Program-made: the position numbers and the translations under genes
Shown: positions 25,775-36,372 of the stretch, one piece after another
Layout of the letters: each line of letters starts with the position of its first letter
How positions within the stretch are numbered: position 1 is the first letter of the stretch
Source: Pseudoalteromonas sp. FUC4
Lineage (GTDB): Bacteria > Pseudomonadota > Gammaproteobacteria > Enterobacterales > Alteromonadaceae
Reading direction: 5' to 3'
Length of the DNA: 64,000 bases
NCBI RefSeq assembly: GCF_008370255.1
Contig: NZ_SEUI01000010.1
Coordinates: forward strand, 1-64,000
The notes under the pieces: generated by a model
Databases searched by the model: none
Told to the model about the DNA's origin: nothing
What the model saw: the letters and a program-made list of their open reading frames with translations, nothing else

Positions 25775-27811
25775 TTGAAAAAATTAGCCTTAATGAGTGC
25801 CATTTGTGCATCATTTAGTTCACCGATATGCGCGCAAGAACTTGCTAAAAGTACAGCGTCTGTTGAAAAAATATCTGTAGTTGGTTCTGCAACTAATTTG
25901 AGTATTACAGCTGAAGAAATAGAACAATATCAAGCAAGTGATCTGGCTGATATTTTTCGACATTCACCTTCTGTTAGCGTGGGTGGCTCGGTAGGCGTTG
26001 CACAAAAGATCTATATTCGTGGTGTTGAAGATTCTTTGTTAAATATAACGGTTGATGGTGCACAGCAAACATCAACGTTATTTCATCATATTGGTCGTGT
26101 AACAATAGATCCTGACCTATTACAGCAAATAGATGTGCAAGCAGGTGCCGGCGAAGCAACAAGTGGTCCTGGTGCTATTGGCGGCTCTATCCGCTTTAAA
26201 ACTAAAGACGCGCAAGACCTACTTAATCAAGGTGAACAATTTGGTGGACGTGTTAAAGCAAGTTACTTTTCAAATGACGGTACGCGTTTAAGCACTAGTG
26301 TATATGGTAAATTAAGTGATACATGGGGTGTACTAGGGTATTTCAGTACTGTGGATCGCGAGAACATGGAAGATGGTGATGGCGATACTATTTATGGTAC
26401 GGCTGCCGATCAAGATATGATGTTTATTAAAGCCAGTGGTGAGTTAGCAGATAATCATCATTTGTCGGTAAGTATTGAAAAACGCGACGAAGAAGGGGAT
26501 TTTTCAGCACGGCCTAACTGGGCGGTACAAGAAGGCGATGCTTTGTACCCAAGTGAAGCAGAGCGAGAGACTTACGTTGCTAATTATATATTTTCTCACA
26601 ATAACTTATTGTATTTAGAGGCGACAGCATACAAAACCGAATCATCTTTTAATGGCGGCCGATTTGCTTGGCTTGCTGACATTGACACATATGGCTTAGA
26701 TATTCGTAATACAAGTATTATTGATGAACATAAATTTGTTTATGGCGTTGATTATAGAAATGATGAAGTATCGAGTGGGTCTGCAGCAGGTGCAAAAGAA
26801 AATTCAGAACAAGGCAGTGTACTGGGTGTTTATGCACAAGGTTATAGTGATATTACTCCACAACTTTTACTGAGTTATGGAGTGCGTTTTGATAGTTATA
26901 AGTTTAAACAAGACATCCTATTAGATGAATATTATGGCACTGCAATTACAGAAAGTGCATCGAGTTTAGACGACAATGAAGTGAGCTTTAATATCGGTTT
27001 AGCATACGATATTAATGATGCTTGGACAGTCGGGCTTGGGTATGCTGAAGCCGCGCGTGGTAAACAAATAGGGGATGGCTTTACCATTGATGGATATTTA
27101 TATGACGGTTTAGATATTCCAGTAGCGGATGAAAGTTTAGTACCTGAGACCGTAGCTAATATTGAAGCATCCATAACGTACACTAACGAAAATTTATCCG
27201 CTAAGGCCAGTATTTATAATTCGTCTTTAGATAATGTGATATTTGAAGGGTATGAAGGAAACTCGGTTTATAACAATATAGGCACGTTAGAGACTAAAGG
27301 GTTTGAGTTTGACCTAGCATATCGCTTAAATTCATTTGATTTCTTTATTGGATTTTCAACTACTGATACAGAGCTTGACCCACGTGATGGGTTGTACAGT
27401 GTAAGTTATGATGCAATTGATATTAATGGCTATGAGTTTGTCGGTTTAGGTAACAGCAGAGGCAATACATGGGTTGCTGGCGTTGATTACGACATTAACA
27501 TCGATGCAAAGGTTGGTTTTAGTGTAACTAAAGTCGATTCACTCGATATTGACACTCTTCATCAAGCTGTTGACCTTGGTTGGACCGATTCTTTATATAC
27601 CTTAAATAAACCAAGCTACACCACTGTTGATTTATATGGGCAGTGGAATGTGACGAATGCATTATTATTTAATGTTGCTGTTACTAACTTATTTAATGAG
27701 TTATATATCGATCATTCAAGTGTGGCTGATTACAGTGAAGTATTTGACACTGTTGTTGGTCCATACGAATCTGGGCGTGATATTCGCTTATCGATTTCTT
27801 ATCAGTTTTAA
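25775..27811 (+). CDS. TonB-dependent receptor, probable iron-chelate or heme uptake
   Basis: The 678-residue outer-membrane receptor has a signal peptide (MKKLALMSAIC...ICA), a plug domain (about 30-145, with IYIRGVEDSLLNITVDG) and a barrel ending in LSISYQF. I place the start at TTG 25775, which has an aaggag ribosome-binding site 8 bp upstream and gives a clean signal peptide. An ATG at 25733 in the same frame lies inside the Fur-like box and would add unlikely residues. The companion PepSY membrane gene lies 18 bp downstream. The heme-receptor FRAP motif was not found, so a siderophore is as likely as heme. Confidence 0.88.
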   Translation: MKKLALMSAICASFSSPICAQELAKSTASVEKISVVGSATNLSITAEEIEQYQASDLADIFRHSPSVSVGGSVGVAQKIYIRGVEDSLLNITVDGAQQTSTLFHHIGRVTIDPDLLQQIDVQAGAGEATSGPGAIGGSIRFKTKDAQDLLNQGEQFGGRVKASYFSNDGTRLSTSVYGKLSDTWGVLGYFSTVDRENMEDGDGDTIYGTAADQDMMFIKASGELADNHHLSVSIEKRDEEGDFSARPNWAVQEGDALYPSEAERETYVANYIFSHNNLLYLEATAYKTESSFNGGRFAWLADIDTYGLDIRNTSIIDEHKFVYGVDYRNDEVSSGSAAGAKENSEQGSVLGVYAQGYSDITPQLLLSYGVRFDSYKFKQDILLDEYYGTAITESASSLDDNEVSFNIGLAYDINDAWTVGLGYAEAARGKQIGDGFTIDGYLYDGLDIPVADESLVPETVANIEASITYTNENLSAKASIYNSSLDNVIFEGYEGNSVYNNIGTLETKGFEFDLAYRLNSFDFFIGFSTTDTELDPRDGLYSVSYDAIDINGYEFVGLGNSRGNTWVAGVDYDINIDAKVGFSVTKVDSLDIDTLHQAVDLGWTDSLYTLNKPSYTTVDLYGQWNVTNALLFNVAVTNLFNELYIDHSSVADYSEVFDTVVGPYESGRDIRLSISYQF

Positions 27812-27829
27812 GAATAAGTAACTTATTTT

Positions 27830-28951
27830 ATGTTCTTAAAATTTTTTAAAAAGTGGGTCTTTTGGGCTCACTTAATTATAGGTTTAATCGCCGGTTTATT
27901 TATTTTTAGCATGTCGTTCACGGGTTTTTTATTAACCTATGAACGACAAATTGTTGAGCTAGATGAAATGCGATTTACCGTAAAAAACACCTATGCTCAA
28001 CAGCGGCTATCGACTGATGCTGTTGTAGATATTTTGCAAAAATCGCATCCGAGTCAATCACATATTTATATTCGTTGGGTAAATCGAGAAGGGGCTGCTA
28101 TTCCTGCCTGGGCGGGAAAACATAGCTACTTATTACACCCTTATACAGGAGATGTTATTCGTGAAGGAGAGGGGCTAGCGGCTGGTTTTTTTCACGTTGT
28201 AACTGATATACATCGTTATTTATTACTGCATGGCGCTTCGCAAGTGATTGGCAAAAATATAAATGGCTACGCTAATCTATTTTTTATCTTTTTATTACTA
28301 TCGGGTGCTTACCTGTGGTTACCAAAGCGATTTAATCGCTCTGCATTAAAAGGATATTTATTACTAGCAAAGAGTTATAAATCATCACATCATCGAAATA
28401 GGCAGTGGCATTTAGTTTTTGGGATTTGGTGTTTGCCGGTTTTACTCGTTTTGTCATTAACGGCTACTTTGTTTCATTTTGATTGGGCAAATAAAGCGTT
28501 ATATGGCGCCTTTGGGCAAAACGTACCCGAGCGAGAAAAGCATCTACCAGTATTAAATTTATCGGCTGATAAAGTACCTTACGATGCTTTATTCCAACGA
28601 GCTAAAGTACATGCAGCTAATAATGGTGCCGCTGATTGGTATTCAATGTGGTTAGAATTAGGTGAAAAAAAACACGAAGCACGTTTTTATATTGATACCA
28701 GTATTGGGAATCGTCAAGAATATGCGTATTCATTATTTTTAGATACTCGCACTGGTGATGCAATTAAAACGTTAAAAAAATCGGATTGGACGCGAGGCGA
28801 TCAAGCATGGGGAACATCTCGATTTTTACATACTGGAGAATACTTTGGTTTTTTAGGGCAAACATTAGCTGGTTTGGCATCATTGCTCGCATGTTTTTTA
28901 GTGTATACAGGCATAGCTTTAGCATGGAAGCGATTGATAACTAATCGCTAA
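27830..28951 (+). CDS. PepSY-associated transmembrane protein (putative iron-chelate reductase partner)
   Basis: The 373-residue inner-membrane protein has four to five predicted transmembrane helices (first at about 12-35, a second group about 140-165 and 195-220, the last about 345-370) and PepSY-type periplasmic parts. Conserved histidines lie in the helices (for example HLIIGLIAG and HRNRQWHLVFG). Proteins of this family are often encoded next to TonB-dependent siderophore receptors and are thought to help reduce or release iron in the periplasm. Here it forms a two-gene unit with the receptor and ends in a bidirectional terminator. Confidence 0.85.
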   Translation: MFLKFFKKWVFWAHLIIGLIAGLFIFSMSFTGFLLTYERQIVELDEMRFTVKNTYAQQRLSTDAVVDILQKSHPSQSHIYIRWVNREGAAIPAWAGKHSYLLHPYTGDVIREGEGLAAGFFHVVTDIHRYLLLHGASQVIGKNINGYANLFFIFLLLSGAYLWLPKRFNRSALKGYLLLAKSYKSSHHRNRQWHLVFGIWCLPVLLVLSLTATLFHFDWANKALYGAFGQNVPEREKHLPVLNLSADKVPYDALFQRAKVHAANNGAADWYSMWLELGEKKHEARFYIDTSIGNRQEYAYSLFLDTRTGDAIKTLKKSDWTRGDQAWGTSRFLHTGEYFGFLGQTLAGLASLLACFLVYTGIALAWKRLITNR

Positions 28952-29022
28952 TTTACACTTATCATCGAGTATTTGATTGCTTGAGATGTACGATTTTATA
29001 TAAGAATTTATTTTACACAAAA

Positions 29023-29055
29023 AAACCAGCGCATTATGCGCTGGTTTGGATTTTT
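29023..29055. terminator. Bidirectional terminator between the PepSY gene and fadE
   Basis: 11-bp stem aaaccagcgca / tgcgctggttt with a 3-nt loop, flanked by A and T runs. Confidence 0.85.
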
Positions 29056-29087
29056 TTACAGCTGGACTGCTTGCTTTACTAAATTAA

Positions 29088-31544
29088 TTAAGCAGCATCA
29101 GCTTCTTTTTTAACGTTATTACGCGCGGCTTTGCCTGCAAGTAAGTCAGCAGGGTCAAAGTCATCAACGTTAATAACATCTAAACGAGATTGCTCAACAG
29201 CAGCTAGTTTATCAGCTTCTGCTTGGCTTAATATGCCTGCTTCAAGCCCCATTTGCGCTACCTTATCGAGCTGAAAGAATGGCAGTTTAAGACCTTTCTC
29301 TTTACATACTCTTTCAAATAATGGCTCAACGTCTAGGATGTCTTTAAGCGTTTGCTCTTGACGACCCACAAGGTTTAGCGGCTCATTTTTTAAGTATACG
29401 TAGCTTGCTAAACGGTTACGCGTTTCGCTAGGTACTTGTAGTAGTTGCGCAAGTTTATGCTCAAGTTGGTCAGTTGGTTTACGAACCGGGCGACCAAACG
29501 GGAATAACAATACTTTTAAAACACCACGTAGTGGAGCCGAAGGCATGTTATTAATTAAATCAGCAAGTGCACGTTGACAATGGTAAAGGTGATCTTGGCA
29601 GCTCCATTTTACTAGAGCAAAATCTTCTTTTTTACGGCCTTCGTCGTTGTAACGCTTAAGCGTTGCAGACACTAAGTATAAGTAACTAAGTAAGTCACCT
29701 AAACGTGCTGAAATACGTTCTTTACGTTTTAGTGAACCACCAAATACTGCCATGCTAATGTCAGACATAAGAGCAAGTGATGCACTAAAGCGTGACGCTA
29801 TACGGTAAAATTCAGCAGTTTCGTCGTTGTACGGCACACTTGTAAAACGAGCGCCGGTAAGTGCAAGCCACATAGTACGTACAAGATTCGACATAGTAAA
29901 ACCAATGTGACCCATTAGCGCTTTGTCAAATACGTTAAGCGCTTCTTCGCGGTCTTCAATTTCGCACGCACCAAGCTCGGTAAGTACAAATGGATGACAG
30001 CGAATTGCACCTTGACCATAAATAATCATATTACGGGTCAAGATGTTTGCACCTTCAACGGTAATGGCAATAGGTGCACCTTGGTAGCCACGACCTAAAT
30101 AGTTATTTGGCCCAAGCATGATGCCCTTACCGCCAAGTACATCCATTGCATGAATAGTTGCATCACGCATTTGCTCTGTAAGGTGGTATTTAATAATGGC
30201 AGAAACAACCGATGGCTTTTCGCCTAAGTCAACTGCCCCCGTAGACATACTAACCGCAGCATCAGAGCTATAAGCGTAACCAGCAAGTTTTGCTAGTGAC
30301 TCTTCAACACCTTCCATTTTACCAATAGGTAAACGGAACTGACGACGAATGCGGCTATACGCACCCGTTGCAACGGCAATCATTTTAATGCCACCGGCAG
30401 AGTTTGACGGCAATGTAATTGCACGACCAACCGATAAACACTCAACCAGCATGCGCCAGCCTTGACCAGCCATATCTGGGCCACCAATAATGTAATCAAG
30501 TGGTACGAAAATATCTTTACCGCGAGTAGGACCATTTTGAAATGGAACGTTTAGCGGGAAATGTCTGCGGCCAATTTCAACTCCAGGAGTGTCCGTTGGA
30601 ATAAGTGCACAGGTGATGCCCGGCTCTTTATTGTCGCCAATTAGGCCATCTGGATCTTGTAACTTAAACGCAAGACCAAGTACAGTAGCTACTGGGGCAA
30701 GTGTAATGTAACGCTTATTCCACGTTAAACTAACACCCACAACTTCCTCACCATTCCATTGCCCTTTACATACCACACCGTAGTCTGGAATTGAGCTTGC
30801 ATCAGAACCCGCTTCTGGCGAAGTTAACGCAAAACATGGAATTTCTTGACCGCTCGCTAGGCGCGGTAAGTAATGATCTTTTTGCTCTTTTGTACCATAG
30901 TGTTGTAATAATTCACCTGGCCCTAAAGAGTTTGGTACACCAACAATTGACGAAAGTAATGTTGATTTACTTGTTAGTTTCTGAAGTACACAAGACTGTG
31001 CAAATGCAGAAAACTCTAAACCGCCGTATTCTTTTTTGATGATCATGGCAAAGAATTTATTATCTTTTAGATATTGCCATACATCTTGAGGAAGGTCAGT
31101 TAGTTCGTGCGTTGCTTCCCAATCGTCCAACATGCTACATACTACTTCAACAGGGCCATCAACAAAGGCTTGCTCTTCAATAGTAAGTTTAGGAACTGGG
31201 TATTGGTGAAGCTTTTGCCAATCTGGGTTACCGCAAAATAAGTCAGCTTCCCACCACGTCGTACCGGCATCAATAGCTGATTTTTCAGTATCAGACATGT
31301 TTGGCGTTACTTTTTTAAACGTAGCAAAAATAGGCTTGATGATATATTGCTGACGAAGGCCAGTAACAGAAAGAGGAACCGCGATGATCAAAAAGATCAA
31401 CCAGCTAATTAAACCAAAAGCACCCGCAAAGGTACCAATTAATAAAGTTATAGCCGAAACACCAAGTGCTGTGTTCCAACTTGCTCTGTGGTAAACCGCA
31501 GTGCAAAGCAACGCGATTAGAACCAGTGTAAATATGAGTGTCAT
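29088..31544 (-). CDS. fadE: Acyl-CoA dehydrogenase FadE (first copy)
   Basis: Catalyses the first, FAD-dependent oxidation step of fatty-acid beta-oxidation. At 818 residues it has the E. coli FadE length (814). Two or three N-terminal hydrophobic segments (about 1-65) suggest membrane association. The acyl-CoA dehydrogenase core follows, with [12 protein letters not shown] and [12 protein letters not shown] motifs, then a FadE-specific C-terminal domain. A FadR-like palindrome sits 18 bp before the start codon. A shorter paralogue lies at 59461-61737, so the strain has at least two FadE enzymes in this window alone. Confidence 0.96.
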   Translation of the reverse strand: MTLIFTLVLIALLCTAVYHRASWNTALGVSAITLLIGTFAGAFGLISWLIFLIIAVPLSVTGLRQQYIIKPIFATFKKVTPNMSDTEKSAIDAGTTWWEADLFCGNPDWQKLHQYPVPKLTIEEQAFVDGPVEVVCSMLDDWEATHELTDLPQDVWQYLKDNKFFAMIIKKEYGGLEFSAFAQSCVLQKLTSKSTLLSSIVGVPNSLGPGELLQHYGTKEQKDHYLPRLASGQEIPCFALTSPEAGSDASSIPDYGVVCKGQWNGEEVVGVSLTWNKRYITLAPVATVLGLAFKLQDPDGLIGDNKEPGITCALIPTDTPGVEIGRRHFPLNVPFQNGPTRGKDIFVPLDYIIGGPDMAGQGWRMLVECLSVGRAITLPSNSAGGIKMIAVATGAYSRIRRQFRLPIGKMEGVEESLAKLAGYAYSSDAAVSMSTGAVDLGEKPSVVSAIIKYHLTEQMRDATIHAMDVLGGKGIMLGPNNYLGRGYQGAPIAITVEGANILTRNMIIYGQGAIRCHPFVLTELGACEIEDREEALNVFDKALMGHIGFTMSNLVRTMWLALTGARFTSVPYNDETAEFYRIASRFSASLALMSDISMAVFGGSLKRKERISARLGDLLSYLYLVSATLKRYNDEGRKKEDFALVKWSCQDHLYHCQRALADLINNMPSAPLRGVLKVLLFPFGRPVRKPTDQLEHKLAQLLQVPSETRNRLASYVYLKNEPLNLVGRQEQTLKDILDVEPLFERVCKEKGLKLPFFQLDKVAQMGLEAGILSQAEADKLAAVEQSRLDVINVDDFDPADLLAGKAARNNVKKEADAA

Positions 31545-31867
31545 TTTTATTCCTTAATAGAGGTCAGACCACCTCACTTAGAGTAGCGCTAGTAACAGTA
31601 ATTTTCAAGTACATAACGATGTTAAATTGTAGTAGAAAGTAACTTTAATACGATATTTAATTACCCGACAGAGGAACGCGCCATAACTATCGTTTAGTCA
31701 AAGCATTAGCTGTAAGTAGTGTTAACGTAAAAATAAATAAATCTAATAGCAAAATGACACTTTTTAAGTAAGTATAGCCGTTATAGCAGGCTGCAATTTA
31801 GTGTACGCTTAATACATAAATATTCGCTATTTATTTTAATGTATGGTTTTTAAGGGTTATTTTATTA
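31545..31867. other. Divergent intergenic region fadE / yafJ
   Basis: 323 bp without a gene. It contains the FadR-like site close to fadE and the upstream region of yafJ. Nothing else is recognisable. Confidence 0.6.
31558..31576. promoter_or_regulatory. FadR-like operator upstream of fadE
   Basis: Centre ggtcagacc (31562-31570) matches the conserved core of FadR sites (GGTCnGACC), and outer gaggt / acctc arms extend the symmetry. It lies just before the fadE ATG, where FadR repression would be effective. FadR itself is not in the window. Confidence 0.5.
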
Positions 31868-32632
31868 ATGTGTGAATTACTTGGCATGTCAGCCAATGTG
31901 CCTACCGATATTTGTTTTAGTTTTTCAGGCCTTTTAGAGCGCGGTGGAAATACCGGCCCGCATAAAGATGGGTGGGGTATTACATTTTACGAAGGTAAAG
32001 GCTGCAGAACCTTTAAAGATCCTGAGCCGAGTTATCAATCTGAAATAGCAAAACTCGTTAAAGCATACCCCATTAAAAGTGTCTCGGTTATTAGCCATAT
32101 TCGACAAGGTAACCGTGGGCGAGTGTGCCTTGAGAACACCCATCCGTTTACACGAGAATTGTGGGGGCGCGAGCTCACCTATGCACATAACGGGCAATTA
32201 TCTAATTATCATGATTTAAAACCGCAGTATTATCGGCCAGTAGGTAACACCGATAGCGAACTCGCTTTTTGTTGGTTGCTTGATAAAATTCGCGAAAAAT
32301 ACCCAAAGCGTCCAAGTAATATGGCGTCGGTTTTTAGATACGCCGCTAAGCTTTCGCATACGCTGCGCGAAAAAGGGGTGTTCAATATGTTATTGACCGA
32401 TGGGGTGTTTGTTTTAGCGTATTGCACTAATAATTTACATTATATAACGCGCCGTGCGCCATTTGGTAAAGCAACGTTGATTGATGCCGACATGGTGGTT
32501 GATTTTCAACAAGAGACCACACCAAACGATGTTGTAACGGTTATAGCTACAAGGCCTTTGACGAATGATGAGCGCTGGCAAAAAATGGAGCCTGGGGAAT
32601 TTGCGTTATTTAAAATGGGTGAGCTAATTTAG
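31868..32632 (+). CDS. yafJ: Class II glutamine amidotransferase, YafJ-like
   Basis: A 254-residue stand-alone Ntn-type glutaminase domain. The sequence starts MCELLGM, so Cys2 becomes the N-terminal nucleophile after methionine removal. Conserved segments HKDGWG, SHIRQGNRG and YAHNGQL build the glutamine site. It carries no synthase domain, so the ammonia acceptor is unknown, as for E. coli YafJ. It is monocistronic with a bidirectional terminator following. Confidence 0.92.
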   Translation: MCELLGMSANVPTDICFSFSGLLERGGNTGPHKDGWGITFYEGKGCRTFKDPEPSYQSEIAKLVKAYPIKSVSVISHIRQGNRGRVCLENTHPFTRELWGRELTYAHNGQLSNYHDLKPQYYRPVGNTDSELAFCWLLDKIREKYPKRPSNMASVFRYAAKLSHTLREKGVFNMLLTDGVFVLAYCTNNLHYITRRAPFGKATLIDADMVVDFQQETTPNDVVTVIATRPLTNDERWQKMEPGEFALFKMGELI

Positions 32633-32650
32633 CGCTAAAGCTAAAAACAT

Positions 32651-32681
32651 AAAAAAACGCGATTTAAAATCGCGTTTTTTT
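32651..32681. terminator. Bidirectional terminator yafJ / DUF3108 gene
   Basis: Stem aaaaaacgcgatt / aatcgcgtttttt with A and T runs on either side. Confidence 0.9.
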
Positions 32682-32732
32682 ATTTAATATACATTTTTAT
32701 CAGCTTGCATAATTAGTTATTGCAAATAGATG

Positions 32733-33557
32733 TTATGGCGTCTCTACGCTAGCATCGCTGTTGTCTGCCACAGCTGCAGGAGCTGCAGGAGCTGCGACAG
32801 GTTGAGTAACCGTAAACGAGTTCATTTGCACTTCAAACTGTTCCATCCCTTTCTCGCCTTTCCACATACGTACCAGCATGTAATCCATTTCTGGCGCAAA
32901 CCATGCAATTGCTTGGCGTTTATCGTTATCGTATAAACGCTTTACTTTAATAGCTTCTACATTACCGATAGGCAATGAAATCATCTCGGTGCCAGATACT
33001 TCAAAGTTGTAGTCGCGGCGGTTACCTTTTTTGTCTATAAGGGGGAATGAAAAGCTTGTTTCGCCTTTTTTCAATCCTTCGCGCACTTGCACTTGGTACG
33101 AAATAGCATCCTGAAATTCATCAGTCCATTCGCATTTAAGTGGGTATTCGCTAGCGCTGCTAGTCACTACTTTGTTTGTTGTATCAAAATCAATTTTGTA
33201 ATCTTTATCTGGGCCTGTACCGGTGCGGATCATATTGTAATGATGCGGGGTAACCTTGCCATCTTTGTACGTAAACTTTGAGGTTTCTTCGCGAGAGTCA
33301 GAAAAAATCATCCACTCAATATTACTGTGATAAGTAAGTTCGTAGTTGTCTTCGCTTAATTTTTTAAGCTCACGTACGGCCTCACCATGATTTTTACCTT
33401 TGCGTAAAATATCATAGCTTGCTTGATACTGAGTCAATTCGCCTGCAATTAGGCTAGTTGGAAGTAAAGCGCCCGCACATAACAACAGGGCACTTATTTT
33501 TTTATTGTGAGTAGTGCGCGCCGTGTGCAGGAAGTTGTTTTTTGTCAAGAACTGCAT
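32733..33557 (-). CDS. DUF3108 family periplasmic protein
   Basis: The family is usually predicted to be a periplasmic beta-structured protein of unknown function. After an unusually long basic N-region, a hydrophobic signal segment (SALLLCAGALLPTSLIAG) precedes the DUF3108 domain, and an alanine-proline-rich tail (VAAPAAPAA) ends it. No start codon lies directly before the signal segment. I choose the ATG at 33557 (274 residues), though the ATG at 33587 is possible. Either start overlaps the 3' end of purN, so it is probably co-transcribed with purM-purN. Confidence 0.75.
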   Translation of the reverse strand: MQFLTKNNFLHTARTTHNKKISALLLCAGALLPTSLIAGELTQYQASYDILRKGKNHGEAVRELKKLSEDNYELTYHSNIEWMIFSDSREETSKFTYKDGKVTPHHYNMIRTGTGPDKDYKIDFDTTNKVVTSSASEYPLKCEWTDEFQDAISYQVQVREGLKKGETSFSFPLIDKKGNRRDYNFEVSGTEMISLPIGNVEAIKVKRLYDNDKRQAIAWFAPEMDYMLVRMWKGEKGMEQFEVQMNSFTVTQPVAAPAAPAAVADNSDASVETP

Positions 33558-34149
33558 AATCTGCTTCCATAGTAAGTCTGTGTTCACTGAACCACTTGAC
33601 CACCAAAGGATAAATTATATGCTCTTGCTCATGCACGCGTTTTGCTAATGTTTCTGCTGTATCATCCTTGAGTACAGGTATTTGCGCCTGAAGAATAACG
33701 GGACCGCCGTCTAATTCTTCAGTAACAAAGTGAACACTTACGCCATGAACATCATCTTTTGCATCAATTGCTCTTTGGTGGGTATTCAGCCCCTGATACT
33801 TAGGCAACAAAGATGGATGAATGTTCAACATTTTTCCAACATATTTTTGCACTAAGTCAGGAGTAAGAATACGCATAAACCCAGCTAATACAACTAGATT
33901 TGGCATAAAAGAGTCGATAACGTTCATTAATTGCGCATCGTACGCTTCGCGCGAGTCAAAATCTTTATGACTGAGCACTTTTGTAGCAATACCTGCTTGT
34001 TTTGCACGCTCTAGGCCATAAGCGTCTGCTTTATTACTAATAACAGCCGCTATGTGTCCGTTTATCTCGCCACGTTCGCAGGCATCTATGATGGCTTGTA
34101 AATTAGAGCCACTACCCGAGATTAAAACTACCAGACGAGTCGGTGCCAT
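33502..34149 (-). CDS. purN: Phosphoribosylglycinamide formyltransferase 1
   Basis: Transfers a formyl group from 10-formyl-tetrahydrofolate to GAR, the third step of purine synthesis. The 215-residue protein has the phosphate-binding loop ISGSGSNLQA (residues 10-19), the catalytic-site segments NIHPSLLPKYQG and GVSVHFVTEELDGGP, and the usual length. It overlaps the purM stop by one base (TAATG), the common purM-purN coupling. Confidence 0.97.
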   Translation of the reverse strand: MAPTRLVVLISGSGSNLQAIIDACERGEINGHIAAVISNKADAYGLERAKQAGIATKVLSHKDFDSREAYDAQLMNVIDSFMPNLVVLAGFMRILTPDLVQKYVGKMLNIHPSLLPKYQGLNTHQRAIDAKDDVHGVSVHFVTEELDGGPVILQAQIPVLKDDTAETLAKRVHEQEHIIYPLVVKWFSEHRLTMEADYAVLDKKQLPAHGAHYSQ

Positions 34150-35201
34150 TACTTAGCACCACCTACAATTTCAACTTGCTCTTCGCCGGCTGCTGCATCT
34201 TGAATTTCACCAAGGTGCCATGCATTTTCGCCCAAGTCTTTTAGCATTGTTAAACTTTGCTCAAGTTTGTCTGCAGGAACGACTAAAACCATACCTACAC
34301 CACAGTTAAATGTGCGGTACATTTCGTGTGTAGTAATATTACCGTTTTCTTGTAGCCAGTTAAAAATAGATGGCCACTGCCAGCTATCACCTTTAACTAC
34401 AGCTTTTGCTGAAGCGGGTAATACGCGTGGAATATTTTCCCAAAAACCGCCGCCAGTAATATGCGAAAGCGCATGTACGTCAACGTTTTTGAATAACTCA
34501 AGTAAAGGTTTTACGTAAATACGCGTAGGCTCAAGTAGAGTTTCGCCTAATGTTTTACCTTCAAAGTCAGCGCTGGTATCAGCTTTTGACACTTCAAGTA
34601 CTTTACGAATTAAAGAGAAGCCATTTGAATGAGGACCGCTTGAAGCAAGTGCAATAAGCTGATCGCCTGCTGCTACTTTTGTGCCATCAATAATTTTTGA
34701 TTTTTCTACAACGCCTGTACAAAAGCCTGCCATGTCGTAGTCTTCACCATCATACATACCTGGCATTTCAGCTGTTTCGCCACCAATTAGGGCACAACCT
34801 GAAATTTCACAACCTTTGCCAATACCTGTAACTACGTCAGCTGCTGTGTCTACATCTAGTTTACCAGTTGCATAGTAATCTAGGAAAAACAGGGGTTCAG
34901 CACCTTGAACAATTAAGTCGTTTACACACATTGCAACTAAATCAATACCAACCGTATCGTGTTTTTTTAAGTCGATTGCTAAACGAAGTTTAGTACCAAC
35001 GCCATCTGTGCCTGCAACTAATACTGGTTGCTTGTAGCCTTCAGGAATTTCGCAAAGTGCGCCAAAACCACCAATTCCGCCCATTACTTCAGGACGACGA
35101 GTTTTTTTAACTACGCCTTTAATACGCTCAACAAGTGCATTACCAGCGTCGATATCTACGCCCGCGTCTTTATAGCTTAGAGACTGTTTTTGTTCGCTCA
35201 C
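34149..35201 (-). CDS. purM: Phosphoribosylformylglycinamidine cyclo-ligase (AIR synthetase)
   Basis: Closes the imidazole ring of AIR with ATP, step five of purine synthesis. The 350 residues begin with the [15 protein letters not shown] motif of the family. They contain GTDGVGTKL (ATP-site) and [11 protein letters not shown]. It is the first gene of the purM-purN (-DUF3108) unit. No PurR-box-like sequence could be recognised upstream. Confidence 0.97.
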   Translation of the reverse strand: MSEQKQSLSYKDAGVDIDAGNALVERIKGVVKKTRRPEVMGGIGGFGALCEIPEGYKQPVLVAGTDGVGTKLRLAIDLKKHDTVGIDLVAMCVNDLIVQGAEPLFFLDYYATGKLDVDTAADVVTGIGKGCEISGCALIGGETAEMPGMYDGEDYDMAGFCTGVVEKSKIIDGTKVAAGDQLIALASSGPHSNGFSLIRKVLEVSKADTSADFEGKTLGETLLEPTRIYVKPLLELFKNVDVHALSHITGGGFWENIPRVLPASAKAVVKGDSWQWPSIFNWLQENGNITTHEMYRTFNCGVGMVLVVPADKLEQSLTMLKDLGENAWHLGEIQDAAAGEEQVEIVGGAK

Positions 35202-35339
35202 AGGTTTTCCTCAAAATAGTTGTTTTGGGTTGCTTAGAAACGCGCGTATTTTACAACAATTGCAAGGTCGCGGCTAGCGTAAATGTAATTTTGAAATAAT
35301 TAACAAGGACACTTGTCCGCTGTTTGTTGTTTAAATAAA

Positions 35340-35366
35340 CAAAAAAACGCCCGTAGGCGTTTTTTT
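35340..35366 (-). terminator. Terminator downstream of cmoB
   Basis: Stem aaaaaacgcc / ggcgtttttt with a 4-nt loop. It lies 26 bp beyond the cmoB stop on the minus strand. Confidence 0.85.
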
Positions 35367-35391
35367 AGTATTAAAGGCGTTAGATTAACAG

Positions 35392-36360
35392 CTATGCTTT
35401 TGCGGTTAATATGGCTCGAAGTGGAGCGGGGTAGCCTTCAATTGTTTTACTTGTATCGTTTGGATCTAAAAAGTCGATTAACGATTCGTTTTCCATCCAA
35501 TTGGTTTTGCGTTGTTCTTCAAGCGTGGTAATAGCGCAATCTTTTATTTGCACATCTTTAAAGCCGACGCGTTCCATCCAGAGTTTTAAAGCGGCAGTAC
35601 TTGGAATAAACCACACGTTGCGCATTTTGGCGTAGCGATCAGTAGGCACGAGTACTGTGTTTTCATCGCCTTCAATTACTAGGGTTTCAAGCACTAACTC
35701 GCCGCCTGGGCGAAGCTGCGCTTTTAATTGCGCTAAAAAGTCGATAGGTGAGCGACGATGATAAAGTACGCCCATCGAAAAAACCGTATCAAACGCTTTA
35801 AGCTCGGGTAATGCTTCAACGCCTAGTGGCAGTAAATGTACGTTTTCGTCTGGGTTGTAGTGTTTAATTGCCTGAAACTGACATAAAAATAAATCAGACG
35901 GATCAATACCCACTACAAACTCTGCGCCTTCACCACGCATACGCCATAAATGATAACCAGAACCACAACCAATATCTAAAACAGTGCGGCCTTTTAATGG
36001 CTCAATATGAGGAAGCAGGCGGTCCCACTTCCAATCACTGCGCCACTCTGTATCTATTTCAATACCGTGCACATTAAATGGACCTTTGCGCCATGGCATC
36101 ATGCGTTTTAATAAATGCACGGTTTGCTTTTGCTCGCCATCACTCATCTCCTCTGGCGCGCCAATTTCCACCTTAGTAGAAATATCAACATGCGAAGTTG
36201 CTACCTCAGGCAAGTTTTTAAGTACTTTTTGCCATTTAGGCAAGTCACCATGGCTAGCCTCGTTTTGCCAATGTTTTAATTGAGCAGGGAGGGTTTCTAG
36301 CCAGTGACTAAGTGGGCTTTGTGCGATAGATGCGTAAAATTGGTTAAACCATTGAGACAT
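35392..36360 (-). CDS. cmoB: tRNA U34 carboxymethyltransferase
   Basis: Uses carboxy-SAM made by CmoA to convert 5-hydroxyuridine at tRNA position 34 to 5-oxyacetyl-uridine (cmo5U), widening wobble decoding. The 322-residue class I methyltransferase carries motif [16 protein letters not shown] and the family segment [20 protein letters not shown]. It lies 12 bp after cmoA, on the same strand. With yecE and aspS nearby, it reproduces the gene neighbourhood of E. coli. Confidence 0.97.
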   Translation of the reverse strand: MSQWFNQFYASIAQSPLSHWLETLPAQLKHWQNEASHGDLPKWQKVLKNLPEVATSHVDISTKVEIGAPEEMSDGEQKQTVHLLKRMMPWRKGPFNVHGIEIDTEWRSDWKWDRLLPHIEPLKGRTVLDIGCGSGYHLWRMRGEGAEFVVGIDPSDLFLCQFQAIKHYNPDENVHLLPLGVEALPELKAFDTVFSMGVLYHRRSPIDFLAQLKAQLRPGGELVLETLVIEGDENTVLVPTDRYAKMRNVWFIPSTAALKLWMERVGFKDVQIKDCAITTLEEQRKTNWMENESLIDFLDPNDTSKTIEGYPAPLRAILTAKA

Positions 36361-36372
36361 GGATGACTCTCT

